From NCBI RefSeq assembly GCF_003688915.1, contig NZ_REFU01000001.1, positions 124,001 through 188,000 of the forward strand: a DNA stretch of 64,000 bases, written 5' to 3'. Under the pieces are notes generated by a model, which searched no databases, was not told where the DNA came from, and worked only from the letters and a program-made list of their open reading frames with translations. The DNA comes from Rhodococcus sp. SBT000017. Lineage in GTDB: Bacteria > Actinomycetota > Actinomycetes > Mycobacteriales > Mycobacteriaceae. How positions within the stretch are numbered: position 1 is the first letter of the stretch; every line of letters begins with the position of its first letter. A program made the translations under genes and the position numbers. Positions 16,705 to 25,487 of this stretch are shown here, one piece after another.

Positions 16705-17826
16705 TCACGACGACGACGTGGTCGCCGACTGTCGACGAATCAGCTCGCGGTGGCCGTATGTGGCATCGAGTATGTCCTCACGATCTGCGACCGAGGAGCC
16801 GACTGCGCCGGCAACCGTACCGAGCGATGCGGCAAGCCAAGCAAGAGAGAAATAGTCGCCGCTGGACGCGGTACGACCGATCTGCGCTGCCAGAAACTCC
16901 GGTGAAATGACGACCACTGCCGACGCCAGTACAACGGCGAACAGCAACGCATACATGCACAGCGCACCGGTCAGAACGGTGCCCAAGGTGGCCGCGTTGT
17001 ACATCCAGCGATCGATCGTGGAGCTTCGGAACGTCCGCTTCTCCCACAGGCCGTTGGGAAAGATGACCCACACCGTCATGGCGATCACTGCGGTGACCCC
17101 GATCATGGTCAAGCGCCCCAGACTCATCGACGCTGCCATCTGCCAGATGCTCGCATAGAACACGCCGAAGGCCGACGCCGCGCTGGCCGCAGCAAGCGCG
17201 CTCGACAGCGTCGGTACCAATCGCCACGGCCGATTGCACCGAATCATCCCCGACACCAACCTGATTCGGCCGAAGATGCTCGACGTCAGCAGCACCTCGT
17301 CACCCTCGCCGGAGTCACTGGACGCCCAGCGGGACTTGAAGTACCTCCTCGGAAGCCGAGACGAATCGTCTGCTTCGATCAACTCGTGCAGTACGGCCAA
17401 CGCAGCCGCTACAGCGCGTCGTCGGACCGCGAGGGTTCCGAAGGAGGGCACGTACAGCGCTCCGGTCGTACCGTCCCGGGTCTCGGCGATCACCGGGCGG
17501 GAACCCTGGCGGCGAGGTACCTCCGAGACACACAACACGATGTCGTAATTGGCGTCTGCCTTCACAGATGCAAGCCACTGGCCCAGCGGGGCCGCACCCG
17601 TCGCTGTGGGCGGGAGTGGAACCGACGCCCCTGATACGCGTATTTCGCGCCGCTTGCCGTCGATCATCGCGTGGTCGGGCAGCTTCGCGACGACGGCAGA
17701 CGCGACCGTCGACGCGAAACCGTCGTCGCTGACCACTCCCACGGAGAGCGGTGTACCGGTGGCTTCGGCCGTGTCTTCCTCTGCACGGGTGGCTCGGCCT
17801 TCGGACTGCCGTCGATCCAATTGCAT
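16705..17826 (-). CDS. Unknown membrane protein with cytosolic N-terminal domain
   Basis: About 373 aa from the ATG at 17826. The first 210 residues are soluble; an alpha/beta pattern (GTPLSVGVVSDDGFASTVAS, YDIVLCVSEVPR) suggests a nucleotide- or ligand-binding fold. Four or so TM helices follow: LSSALAAASAASAFGVFYA, MIGVTAVIAMTVWVIF, LTGALCMYALLFAVVLASAVVV, and SLAWLAASLGTVAGAVG. The protein ends with a basic tail. No family is recognised. A start at 17883 is in frame but adds atypical sequence. Confidence 0.65.
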   Translation of the reverse strand: MQLDRRQSEGRATRAEEDTAEATGTPLSVGVVSDDGFASTVASAVVAKLPDHAMIDGKRREIRVSGASVPLPPTATGAAPLGQWLASVKADANYDIVLCVSEVPRRQGSRPVIAETRDGTTGALYVPSFGTLAVRRRAVAAALAVLHELIEADDSSRLPRRYFKSRWASSDSGEGDEVLLTSSIFGRIRLVSGMIRCNRPWRLVPTLSSALAAASAASAFGVFYASIWQMAASMSLGRLTMIGVTAVIAMTVWVIFPNGLWEKRTFRSSTIDRWMYNAATLGTVLTGALCMYALLFAVVLASAVVVISPEFLAAQIGRTASSGDYFSLAWLAASLGTVAGAVGSSVADREDILDATYGHRELIRRQSATTSSS

Positions 17827-17943
17827 CCCGTTCGCATACCCGATGGAACTCGATGCACACCACCGATCTGGGCTGCTGGGCATGATTCGTTGCCGTGCAG
17901 AGCGGGTAGCGCTTCGATGTCGATTCAGTGAAAGGAAGTTTCT

Positions 17944-18225
17944 ATGCCGGCGAAGAAGACCACGACCGATGACCAGGCTCAGCTGAAGGACCAGGGGTTG
18001 TACGAGAAGCTCCGCGAGGAAGGCAACTCGAAGGAGAAGGCCGCCCGCATCTCGAACGCCGCAGCGAAGAAGGGGCGAGATCAGGTCGGTAGAAAGGGCG
18101 GAGAATCCGGATCCTACGAGGACTGGACGGTCGATGAACTGACCGACCGGGCCAGAGAACTGGGCCTCGAGGGCTACTCGACACTGAACAAGAAGGAGCT
18201 GATCGACGCTTTACGCAACCATTGA
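17944..18225 (+). CDS. Small basic protein with Rho N-terminal (SAP-like) domain
   Basis: A 93-aa protein with AAAGGAAG just ahead of the ATG. The first half is lysine-rich (KEKAARISNAAAKKGRDQVG). The second half WTVDELTDRARELGLEGYSTLNKKELIDALRNH is the helix-extended-loop-helix Rho_N/SAP module that binds nucleic acid. Proteins of this layout occur widely in actinobacteria, often as stress-associated DNA or RNA binders; exact role unknown. Its stop is one base from the convergent SRPBCC gene. Confidence 0.82.
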   Translation: MPAKKTTTDDQAQLKDQGLYEKLREEGNSKEKAARISNAAAKKGRDQVGRKGGESGSYEDWTVDELTDRARELGLEGYSTLNKKELIDALRNH

Positions 18226-18226
18226 T

Positions 18227-18715
18227 TCACTGCGGGCGGAGCGATAGGTAGTACTCCTGCTGCGACGGGTAGTAGTGATCGAAACTCGGCAGCAGGGTGC
18301 CGTCTCTGGATGCGATGAGCATGTCCAGGTAGTACTCCCAGCCGGGGCCGATGTCGCCCAGACCGTCCGTGCTCTCGCAACTGTGCACTAGTACGACAAC
18401 AGTCGAGCCGTCCCTCTCGTCGAGCCGAACCTCGAGCGGCCACTGCATCTCGTCGATCGTTCGCACGGCCAGTCGGCTGGGCGGTTCGCACGCTTCGATC
18501 GCCATATCCGACGCGGGCTCGCCCTCCTCGAAGCGCATCGTGACACGAACGGTGCTCTCCGAGATGCGCTCCCAAGGCCCGAACCACAGCGCGGTTCGGG
18601 GCGATTCCGTGAGGCTGGCCCACACGTCCTCGCGCGAAGCGGCGATGGTCCTGGTCAGCTCGAGAGCGAAGCCGGTGTCGGTGCTGCGCAGCGTGCCCGT
18701 GGGTGTCGGTTCCAT
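18227..18715 (-). CDS. SRPBCC/AHSA1-domain protein
   Basis: A 162-aa protein. The segment FALELTRTIAASREDVWASLTES opens the START-like AHSA1 fold, followed by ALWFGPWE, strands ending in RLAVRT, a segment DGSTVVVLVHSC, and a C-terminal helix (GPGWEYYLDMLIASR). These proteins bind small hydrophobic ligands. The ATG at 18715 is the natural start; extending to 18823 adds sequence without fold features. It lies 65 bases downstream of the siderophore-binding gene on the same strand, perhaps by read-through. Confidence 0.78.
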   Translation of the reverse strand: MEPTPTGTLRSTDTGFALELTRTIAASREDVWASLTESPRTALWFGPWERISESTVRVTMRFEEGEPASDMAIEACEPPSRLAVRTIDEMQWPLEVRLDERDGSTVVVLVHSCESTDGLGDIGPGWEYYLDMLIASRDGTLLPSFDHYYPSQQEYYLSLRPQ

Positions 18716-18780
18716 CAAAGGAGTATGCGACTCCGCATCGCTGCCGTCGAGTGAGACTCCGCCCCACGCAAGGTATGCGA

Positions 18781-19734
18781 TCAACTGCGGTCGTAGAGCT
18801 TCTGCACCAAGCCGAGGGTCCACAGCGCGGTCAGTGGACCTCCGTCGTTGGTGAACTTGTCCGTCCGGACGATGCGGTCGCTGCGCACGGCCGGCAATCC
18901 GGTCCAGAGCGGGTTGGCGTTCATCGCCTGCAGATCCTGTTCCGACGTGATTGCGGCAATCATCGCCACTGCGTCGGATGCGGCTGTGACGTTCTCCGGT
19001 CCGTATTCGATCTCCGGAGTGGCAGCGGTCCAGGCGGAGCCGAAGCGGGCTCCCACATCCTCGAGCGCGATGGACGTCACCCGGTCACGTCCTATCGAGA
19101 TACCACCTTCCTCCGAAGTGCTGATCGGCAGGACTGCGGTATCGGCGATCGCATCGGCGTACTGCGTCGTGAGTTCGTCTACGCGAGTGGAGTATTCGTC
19201 GATGATTGCTCGGGCCTCGTCCTGCTGATTCAGTGCCTCGCCGATCGTCGTCACGTCCTGCTGCCAGCTGACACCGGTGCCGGTGGAGCCCACCGGCAAC
19301 ACCGGCGCGATCGAACTCAACTGGTCGTAGATTTCTTCGATCACCTCGTCGCGGCCGATGATCAGGTCGGGATCGACGCGTGCGACGGCTTCGAGGTCGA
19401 CGGTGTTTCGCGGATACAGCTCGGGCACTCCGTCTGCCAGCAGTATCCTGGTGGGCTCGGTCAGCGGGCCGGGGATTTCCGGCGGAGCCTCGGTTTCCAC
19501 CGGAATCCCGACGATGGGCAAGTCGAATGCCAGGGCGATGTCCAGGTCACGTCGTCCGTCGATCACGACGACCGACTCGATTCGATCCGGTACCTCGACG
19601 GTGCCGAACTGCGTGGTGACCGAATGGGTCGCCGAGTCCGTCGTCGCCGGTTCGGTGTCGACACCGCAGGACGAGACCAGGGATGCAACAAGGACCGCAC
19701 CGAGGGCGACGGACAAGTGGGGGAGTGTCTTCAC
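18781..19734 (-). CDS. Iron-siderophore ABC transporter substrate-binding lipoprotein
   Basis: A 317-aa precursor with a lipoprotein signal (VLVASLVSSC, lipid anchor at that Cys) and the Fe-siderophore periplasmic-binding fold: FGTVEVPDRIESVVVID at the start, a mid-section VARVDPDLIIGRDE, and a C-terminal lobe with DRIVRTDKF. It captures ferric siderophores for an ABC importer. No permease or ATPase gene is adjacent, so the partner is elsewhere. The start is a GTG at 19734, three bases from an IdeR-type box, implying a leaderless transcript repressed by iron. Confidence 0.87.
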   Translation of the reverse strand: MKTLPHLSVALGAVLVASLVSSCGVDTEPATTDSATHSVTTQFGTVEVPDRIESVVVIDGRRDLDIALAFDLPIVGIPVETEAPPEIPGPLTEPTRILLADGVPELYPRNTVDLEAVARVDPDLIIGRDEVIEEIYDQLSSIAPVLPVGSTGTGVSWQQDVTTIGEALNQQDEARAIIDEYSTRVDELTTQYADAIADTAVLPISTSEEGGISIGRDRVTSIALEDVGARFGSAWTAATPEIEYGPENVTAASDAVAMIAAITSEQDLQAMNANPLWTGLPAVRSDRIVRTDKFTNDGGPLTALWTLGLVQKLYDRS

Positions 19735-19737
19735 AAC

Positions 19738-19756
19738 TTAAGTAAACCAAACCTAA
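19738..19756 (-). promoter_or_regulatory. IdeR/DtxR-type iron box
   Basis: On the minus strand the 19 bases read TTAGGTTTGGTTTACTTAA, close to the consensus TTAGGTTAGCCTAACCTAA (about 14 of 19 match). It ends three bases before the GTG of the siderophore-binding lipoprotein, where bound repressor would block the promoter. Confidence 0.8.
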
Positions 19757-19775
19757 GTCGATTGCGAAGAACTGG

Positions 19776-21464
19776 TCAATCGTCGTACTCGACTCGCACC
19801 GACACCGGGTCGGTCTGCAACGCACGGAAGCCTGCGCCGATGAGGCGTCCGAGCACCGGATTGTCGGAGAAGGATCGCGCACGGCGGGCGACGTCGTCGT
19901 CGGGCACGAACGTCGCTGTGCCGGTGCGCCATCGGCTGCCCACCCGAATTCGGATTCGGGGCTCGTCGGTGATATTGGCTCCCCAGCCGGATCGGGTTCC
20001 ATGCTGGGAGATCAGCCAGGCTCCGGTGTCGTCGAACACTACCGACACCGGAACCTGTCGGCGTAGGCCGGATTTGCGGCCGACGGTCTCGATATCGGTG
20101 ACGAGGGAAGTTCGGACGCCGATCGAGGTGAGCCCGTTGACGACCGGATTCGCGATGTGTTTGCCGATCCAGCGTTCGCGGCGAAACTTCGTCACGGCAG
20201 CAGATGTGTCCACCCGAGCAGAACTGCGGCGGTTGCGGAACGCGTCCCAGCCGTTGCGCTGCATCATCGTGGCCGCTGTCTTCCATGCCGGACGGCTCGA
20301 ATTCGGTTGATGCCCAGCGCCGATGAGCTGCAACTGATCGGTGTGCCATTGCAGGTCGAGAGCGCCGTTGATCTGCTTGAACGCGCTGGACTTCGACGGG
20401 ACACGCAGAGCCACGCGCGGCGATTCGACGCGATCCAGTGTGCCGTCGACCAGGGAATTCGCGACGGCCGGGGCGAGGGCAGTCGGACGGCCGAGGCCGA
20501 CCATGTCGCACTCACCCGACTGCACTGCCGCATTCATCACCGAACGGGTACGGAAGCCGCCGGTGACCGCCAGCGGCACGGTTCCTGCCGCGTCGCGCAC
20601 CGTCCGCGCGTACTCCAGAAAGTACGCCTCGCGATCGCGGGTGCTCGCGGTGCCCATCATCGCGGGTGATTCGTAACTGCCACCGCTGATTTCGATCAGA
20701 TCTATGGATTCCCGAACGAGATGCTCGACGGTGATGCGTGATTCTTCCTCGCTGAACCCGCCGCGCTGGAAGTCCGCCGAATTCAGTTTGATTCCCACTG
20801 CGAAACTCGGAGACACCGCTGCTCTGATCGCGCGGACGACTTCGAGTACGAATCGCATCCGTCCGTCGAGGTCGCCGCCCCAGGCGTCCTCGCGCCGATT
20901 GGACAGCGGCGAGAGGAACTGCGACACCAGGTAGCCGTGCGCCCCGTGGATCTGGACGCCGTCGAAACCGGCCGTCTCGGCCACGGCCGCTGCGGTGGCG
21001 AATCGGCCGATGATGTCGTGAATATCGTTCTCGCTCAACGCCCGAGGTGCTGGAATCCCCGGGATGTTGGGAGCGATGGCGGACGGTGCAACGGGCTTGG
21101 TGCGGGTGACGAGCGGGTTGGCCTGTCGACCGGGATGATTGAGCTGCATCCAGATGGGGGCACCGCCGTCGGACGTCGCTTTCGCCCAACGGGCGAGCGC
21201 ATCGCGGTCGCGACCGTCCTCGATGACGACATTGCCCGGTTCTCCGAGATGGGACCGGTCGACCATCACGTTGCCGGTCACCACCAGGCCGTAGCCGCCT
21301 GCGCCCCACTGGCGGTACAGCGTTTCGAGGCGGGAGTCCGGGCCGTGCTCGGCGGTGGACAGTCCTTCGCTGAGCGCTGCCTTCATCACACGATTCGGCA
21401 AGATCTGCCCGCAGGCGAGGGTGAGCGGGCTGCTCAGATCGATCACGTCGGTGTCAGGGGACAT
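19776..21464 (-). CDS. Fusion: old-yellow-enzyme reductase plus Ddn-type deazaflavin reductase
   Basis: About 562 aa from the ATG at 21464. Residues about 8-370 are an OYE-type NADH:flavin oxidoreductase barrel (PNRVMKAALSEGL, IWMQLNHPGRQ, GFDGVQIHGAHGYLVSQFLS, RREDAWGG), without the iron-sulfur and FAD/NAD parts of FadH-like enzymes. Residues about 430-562 are a Ddn/DUF385-like split barrel (VTDIETVGRKSGLRRQVPV, LISQHGTRSGWGANI) that in relatives binds F420. The intervening 60 residues are linker-like. Fusing an FMN ene-reductase to a Ddn domain is unusual. A TetR gene is divergent, with palindromes between, so control by that TetR is likely. Confidence 0.85.
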   Translation of the reverse strand: MSPDTDVIDLSSPLTLACGQILPNRVMKAALSEGLSTAEHGPDSRLETLYRQWGAGGYGLVVTGNVMVDRSHLGEPGNVVIEDGRDRDALARWAKATSDGGAPIWMQLNHPGRQANPLVTRTKPVAPSAIAPNIPGIPAPRALSENDIHDIIGRFATAAAVAETAGFDGVQIHGAHGYLVSQFLSPLSNRREDAWGGDLDGRMRFVLEVVRAIRAAVSPSFAVGIKLNSADFQRGGFSEEESRITVEHLVRESIDLIEISGGSYESPAMMGTASTRDREAYFLEYARTVRDAAGTVPLAVTGGFRTRSVMNAAVQSGECDMVGLGRPTALAPAVANSLVDGTLDRVESPRVALRVPSKSSAFKQINGALDLQWHTDQLQLIGAGHQPNSSRPAWKTAATMMQRNGWDAFRNRRSSARVDTSAAVTKFRRERWIGKHIANPVVNGLTSIGVRTSLVTDIETVGRKSGLRRQVPVSVVFDDTGAWLISQHGTRSGWGANITDEPRIRIRVGSRWRTGTATFVPDDDVARRARSFSDNPVLGRLIGAGFRALQTDPVSVRVEYDD

Positions 21465-21494
21465 GCGTTGCTCCGGTTCCGGGACTGCGGTTCC

Positions 21495-21531
21495 AGCTAT
21501 GATGGACAACATAGCTACAGAACGACTGTAG
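21495..21531. promoter_or_regulatory. Adjoining palindromes, probable TetR operators
   Basis: Two inverted repeats share their junction: AGCTAT (21495-21500) with ATAGCT (21511-21516), and CTACAG (21515-21520) with CTGTAG (21526-21531). They sit between the divergent OYE-Ddn and TetR genes, the expected place for an autoregulatory TetR site. Confidence 0.65.
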
Positions 21532-21582
21532 GTGTAACGAGACGTCACGTCAATCATTGTGGCGTCCACGGGAGGGGTTCGG

Positions 21583-22170
21583 ATGGCGAATCGAAGCAGT
21601 GCTCGGGACGACATGCTGCGCAGCGCTGCGCAGCTGTTTCGTCGACGCGGCGTTGACGCGACCTCGCTGGCCGACGTCATCGATCTTGCGGGCGCGCCGC
21701 GCGGCTCGATCTATCACCACTTTCCTCGCGGCAAGCCGCAGTTGGTGGAAGAAGCGACGCGAACTGCGGGAGCCGCCATGGGCACGATGATCTCGGCCGG
21801 CCTGACCGCGGCGGGACCCGCGGCCACCGTCCGGGCAATCATCGAGGGCTTTCGCAGCGAACTGCTGGCCACTGGCTTCGTAGCGGGGTGTCCGGTCGCT
21901 CCCGCTGCGCTCGAGGGGCTCAATGCTCCCGGTGCCGTGACGGCGGCGGGCGAGTCGTTCTCCTCTTGGGAGGACACGATCGCCGCGTCCCTGTGGCAGC
22001 GCGGCGTCGCCCGCGAGCGGGCTCACGCGTTGGCCACCTTTGCGATAGCGGCCATCGAAGGTGCGCTGATCATGTCCAAGGCGCAACGCTCGACTACGGC
22101 CCTGGATCGGACGGAGGGGGAGTTGTCGGCCCTGCTCGAGGCGGTCCTGGAGGCTTCGGCGGGCCGCTGA
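21583..22170 (+). CDS. TetR-family regulator (LmrA/YxaF-like)
   Basis: A 195-aa protein. GGAGGGG six bases before the ATG at 21583 fixes the start. The helix-turn-helix is ARDDMLRSAAQLFRRRGVDA, then SLADVIDLAGAPRGSIYHHF. The ligand domain has the LmrA/YxaF-type pattern (GFVAGCPVAPAALEG). It lies divergent from the OYE-Ddn fusion and about 100 bases before a DHA2 exporter on its own strand, so it probably controls both. Confidence 0.87.
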   Translation: MANRSSARDDMLRSAAQLFRRRGVDATSLADVIDLAGAPRGSIYHHFPRGKPQLVEEATRTAGAAMGTMISAGLTAAGPAATVRAIIEGFRSELLATGFVAGCPVAPAALEGLNAPGAVTAAGESFSSWEDTIAASLWQRGVARERAHALATFAIAAIEGALIMSKAQRSTTALDRTEGELSALLEAVLEASAGR

Positions 22171-22268
22171 CACCGACCTCGTGGAGGTACTCGATATTGC
22201 TATAACTGTCAGTAACAGCTAACTTCCCTTCAGGCACTATGCCGATCGTCATAGTCGAAGGGATTCTC

Positions 22269-23888
22269 ATGTCGCTACCCACCACCTCCCGTCACTCGGT
22301 GGACGTCCCGCAGTTCCGTCGGCGATACCTCGCGCTGATCGTGATCTGCGCAGCCGAGCTGCTCGTCGTGTTGGACAACACCGTCGTCAACGTCGCACTG
22401 CCCTCGATGGGACTGCAGTTGCGTGCCGACATGAGCGGACTGCAGTGGGTGGTCGACGCCTACACGCTGACGTTCGCGGGATTGCTGTTGGCGTTCGGTC
22501 ACCTCGGCGATCGCTACGGCCGCAAGAAGGTCATGATTTTCGGACTGGCGGGTATCGCGGTGATGTCGGTCGGCGGCGCTGTCGCCGCCGATCTGGGACA
22601 GGTGATCGCGGCCCGTGCGGCCATGGGAGTGTGTGCGGCCGCAGTGTTTCCGGCGACCCTTGCCCTGATCATCAACATCTTCACCGACGCCAAGGAGCGA
22701 GCGCTGGCCATCGCGGCCTGGACGGCCATGGCCGGGTTCGCCATCGCGATCGGCCCGACGGCCGGTGGATTCCTTCTCGAGCATTTCTCGTGGCACTCGG
22801 TGTTCTGGATCAACGTTCCTGTCGCCCTGCTCGTTCTGGTGGCCGCGCTGGCCTGCGTACCGGAGTCGAAGGCAGAGCACGTCGGCAAGTACGACCCCCT
22901 GGGCATCGCGTTGTCGTTGGCCGGCATCACAATACTGGTCTGGGCGATCATCGAAGCGCCACACAACGGTTGGTTGTCTGCAACGAGCATCGGAGCCTAC
23001 GCGGCAGGATCGGCAGCCGTCGTCGCTTTCGTCTGGTGGGAATTGCGAACACCGTCTCCGGTACTGGACTTGAACCTGTTTCGAAACCGGCGATTCTCAC
23101 TGCCCGCCTTGGCCATTGCCGTGGCGTACTTCAGTATGTTCGGCTTCCTGTTCATGATCACCCAGTACTTCCAGGGTGTGATGGAGTTGACCCCACTGCA
23201 ATTCGGCGTTCACTCGCTACCCTTCGCGATATCCATCGCAATCGGTGCGCCGCTGGCGACGATCATCGCGCAACGCATCGGAACCACGGCCGTGATCGTC
23301 TTCGGATTGGTGGTAATGAGCATCGGCATGTTCATCGCAGGTCAGGTGGAGGTCGAAACGCCTTATCTGGGGCCGGTTCTCGTCTCGATGGTTCTGATGG
23401 GCCTCGGCTTGGCGATCGTGCAGGGTCCTGCCACCGAGTCGATCATGTCCTCGGTGACGCTCGACGAAGCAGGTGCGGGCTCCGCGGTGAACGACACCAC
23501 CCGAGAGGTCGGCGGAACGCTCGGAGTTGCCGTGCTCGGATCGATCGTCGCGTCGATCTACACCACACAGGTGAGTCCGAAGATCGACGCGATACCCGAC
23601 GCGATCATGGAGCCCTACCAAAAGGCGTTCGCTCGCGAAACGGTCGTCAGCGTCATCGAGATCGTGAAAGCGCCCACCAACCCGGTCTTCGCGACGCAGA
23701 AGGCCGACCTGATCCACGCGATGAAAGCTGCGTGCCTGGAAGGCTTTCAGCTCGCGTCGTTCGTCACCGTCGGAGCCGCTATGACTTGTGCGCTTGCCGT
23801 CGCGCTGTTCCTGCCGTGTCGACGACCGGAGGGAAACGGTGTGCTGCTCGCGTGGCGCGGATCCGAGGACGCCGACGAGATCAGTTGA
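22269..23888 (+). CDS. DHA2-type MFS multidrug exporter (14 TM)
   Basis: About 539 aa from the ATG at 22269, with GAAGGG ahead. The first helix has VVLDNTVVNVALPSMG, motif D1 of 14-TM DHA2 exporters; motif A is GHLGDRYGRKKVM and motif C lies in the fifth helix (AIAIGPTAGGFLLEH). These EmrB/QacA-like pumps expel lipophilic drugs using the proton gradient. It follows the TetR gene. Its last eight bases overlap the end of the convergent SDR pseudogene. Confidence 0.9.
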   Translation: MSLPTTSRHSVDVPQFRRRYLALIVICAAELLVVLDNTVVNVALPSMGLQLRADMSGLQWVVDAYTLTFAGLLLAFGHLGDRYGRKKVMIFGLAGIAVMSVGGAVAADLGQVIAARAAMGVCAAAVFPATLALIINIFTDAKERALAIAAWTAMAGFAIAIGPTAGGFLLEHFSWHSVFWINVPVALLVLVAALACVPESKAEHVGKYDPLGIALSLAGITILVWAIIEAPHNGWLSATSIGAYAAGSAAVVAFVWWELRTPSPVLDLNLFRNRRFSLPALAIAVAYFSMFGFLFMITQYFQGVMELTPLQFGVHSLPFAISIAIGAPLATIIAQRIGTTAVIVFGLVVMSIGMFIAGQVEVETPYLGPVLVSMVLMGLGLAIVQGPATESIMSSVTLDEAGAGSAVNDTTREVGGTLGVAVLGSIVASIYTTQVSPKIDAIPDAIMEPYQKAFARETVVSVIEIVKAPTNPVFATQKADLIHAMKAACLEGFQLASFVTVGAAMTCALAVALFLPCRRPEGNGVLLAWRGSEDADEIS

Positions 23889-24777
23889 AGGGCGTGCCGC
23901 CGGTGACCGCGATGGTCTCGCCGGTGATGTAGCTCGATTCGTTCGATGCCAGGAAGACATATGCCGGTGCCAATTCCGCGGGTTGGCCCGGTCGTCCCAG
24001 CGGGACGGTCTCGCCGAACTTCTCGTACTTCTCCGCAGGCATCGTCGCGGGAATGAGCGGTGTCCATATCGGTCCGGGCGCAACAGCATTGACGCGAATT
24101 CCGCGCCCTGCAAGATCGCCGGCAAGGCCCTTGGTGAAGGCCACGATTCCCGCCTTGGTCGTGGCGTAGTCCATCAGTTCCGGAGAAGGGTTCGATGCCT
24201 GAATCGAGGTGGTGTTGATGATCGTCGAGCCTGCGTCCATGATCTCGGCAGCGCGTTTCGAAATCCAGAACAAGGCGTACAGGTTGGTCTTGAGCACCCG
24301 ATCGAACTGCTCGGTGGTGATGTCGGCGATGCCGCCTATCTGTGCCATCTGAAACGCGGCGTTGTTGACGACGATGTCGAGTCCGTCGAGGACCTCGGAC
24401 GCGGTGTCGACCAGTTGCACGCACTGCGACTCGTCGGTGAGATCGCAGGCGATGGCTCTGCCTGCGCGGCCTGCTCCCTCTATGAGGTCGACGGTGGTCT
24501 GCGCGTCAGGACCTTAGGACTCGAGGTGTGCGATGACGACGTCGGCACCCTCGCGCGCAAATGCAAGTGCAACAGCGCGGCCGATGCCCGAGTCGCCTCC
24601 GGTGATCAGAGCTTTGCGGCCGTGCAATCGACCAGATCCACGGTAGGAATCCTCACCGTGATCGGGAGAGGTGACCATGTCGCGGGTCAGTCCTGGGTGC
24701 TCGAGGCGTCCTTGCTCGGCCCGATCGGGCATCGGAAACGCGGTGGTCGGGTCGGATTTGCTGAACTGGTCGGACAT
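23881..24777 (-). pseudogene. SDR oxidoreductase with one in-frame stop
   Basis: The complete reading frame is 298 codons. The N-terminal piece has the extended start typical of YhdG/YghA-like SDRs and the cofactor loop ALITGGDSGIGRAVALAFA. After VVIAHLES comes TAA (24514-24516). The same frame then continues with AQTTVDLIEGAGR, the NNAAF motif, the catalytic YATTKAG region (Tyr and Lys intact), and ITGETIAVTGGTPFN at the end. Only one codon is wrong, so this is a recent nonsense mutation or a sequence error. AAGGA precedes the ATG at usable spacing. Confidence 0.85.
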
Positions 24778-24931
24778 TGTCGATCCTTGCCTCGGTGTGC
24801 GTGAAATGCTCCACGCGGCAAGTCGAACGAGCCGCTTCGATTCAGTGGAGACGACTCACGGCGCACGTGCCGTCCGGAGTCGCTGTCCTCCTGGGGTTTG
24901 CCGAATCGGGCGTACCGCAAACCTCAACCGA

Positions 24932-25294
24932 TCATGCAGCGCGCGGATCCGCTCCGATGGTCACTGCGCCCAATGCGTCGAGAACGATGCGCGCGGGCCG
25001 CGTCGGAGCGTAGATCTCAAGCCGGCCCACACTGCGCGTGGCAGCGTCGACGATCACGCATGCGGACCCCGAGTACATGAAGGTGACCGCCGACAAGTCC
25101 AGCAGCACAACCGTTTCGCCGCGCAAGGCGTCGTCGAGCGCTTGCAACAGATCGGTGCGTGCCCGCAGATCGAGATCGCCCGTCGCTCGGACGACAGTCA
25201 GGCGAGGGGAGTAGAACTCGGTGCCGATGGAGTAACGAGCATTGCCGCGTTCGACGGGTGCGAGGCGAGAATCGAAGTGGTCGGTGACAGTCAC
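24932..25294 (-). CDS. STAS-domain protein (anti-sigma factor antagonist type)
   Basis: A 120-aa protein from a GTG at 25294. The STAS core is plain: RLTVVRATGDLDLRARTDLL, then VVLLDLSAVTFMYSGSACVIVDA, where the Ser after the Tyr is the usual phosphorylation position. The C-terminal helix ends at GAVTIGADPRAA. Such proteins bind anti-sigma kinases or act in partner-switching stress control. No kinase or sigma gene is adjacent. Confidence 0.8.
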   Translation of the reverse strand: MTVTDHFDSRLAPVERGNARYSIGTEFYSPRLTVVRATGDLDLRARTDLLQALDDALRGETVVLLDLSAVTFMYSGSACVIVDAATRSVGRLEIYAPTRPARIVLDALGAVTIGADPRAA

Positions 25295-25487
25295 GGTGCG
25301 AACCTCTCAGTTCGGATGGCCTAACGACCGACGTGCACGGGGTGGAACCCGAGGGCTACAGGTTCCGGTGCATGCCGTGCGGCAATCCTGACAGCGCAAC
25401 GTCACCGAACCGAGGCCTGACCATCACGGACCGATAGCTAGTCGGTAACGAAAAGGTAACGGCAGATGTGACGCCGCTGAGCGTCGT

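Noticed and set aside
22445..23932. 495-codon plus-strand frame within the MFS exporter
   Set aside because: Arg/His-rich shadow frame; the exporter frame has all TM helices and motifs.
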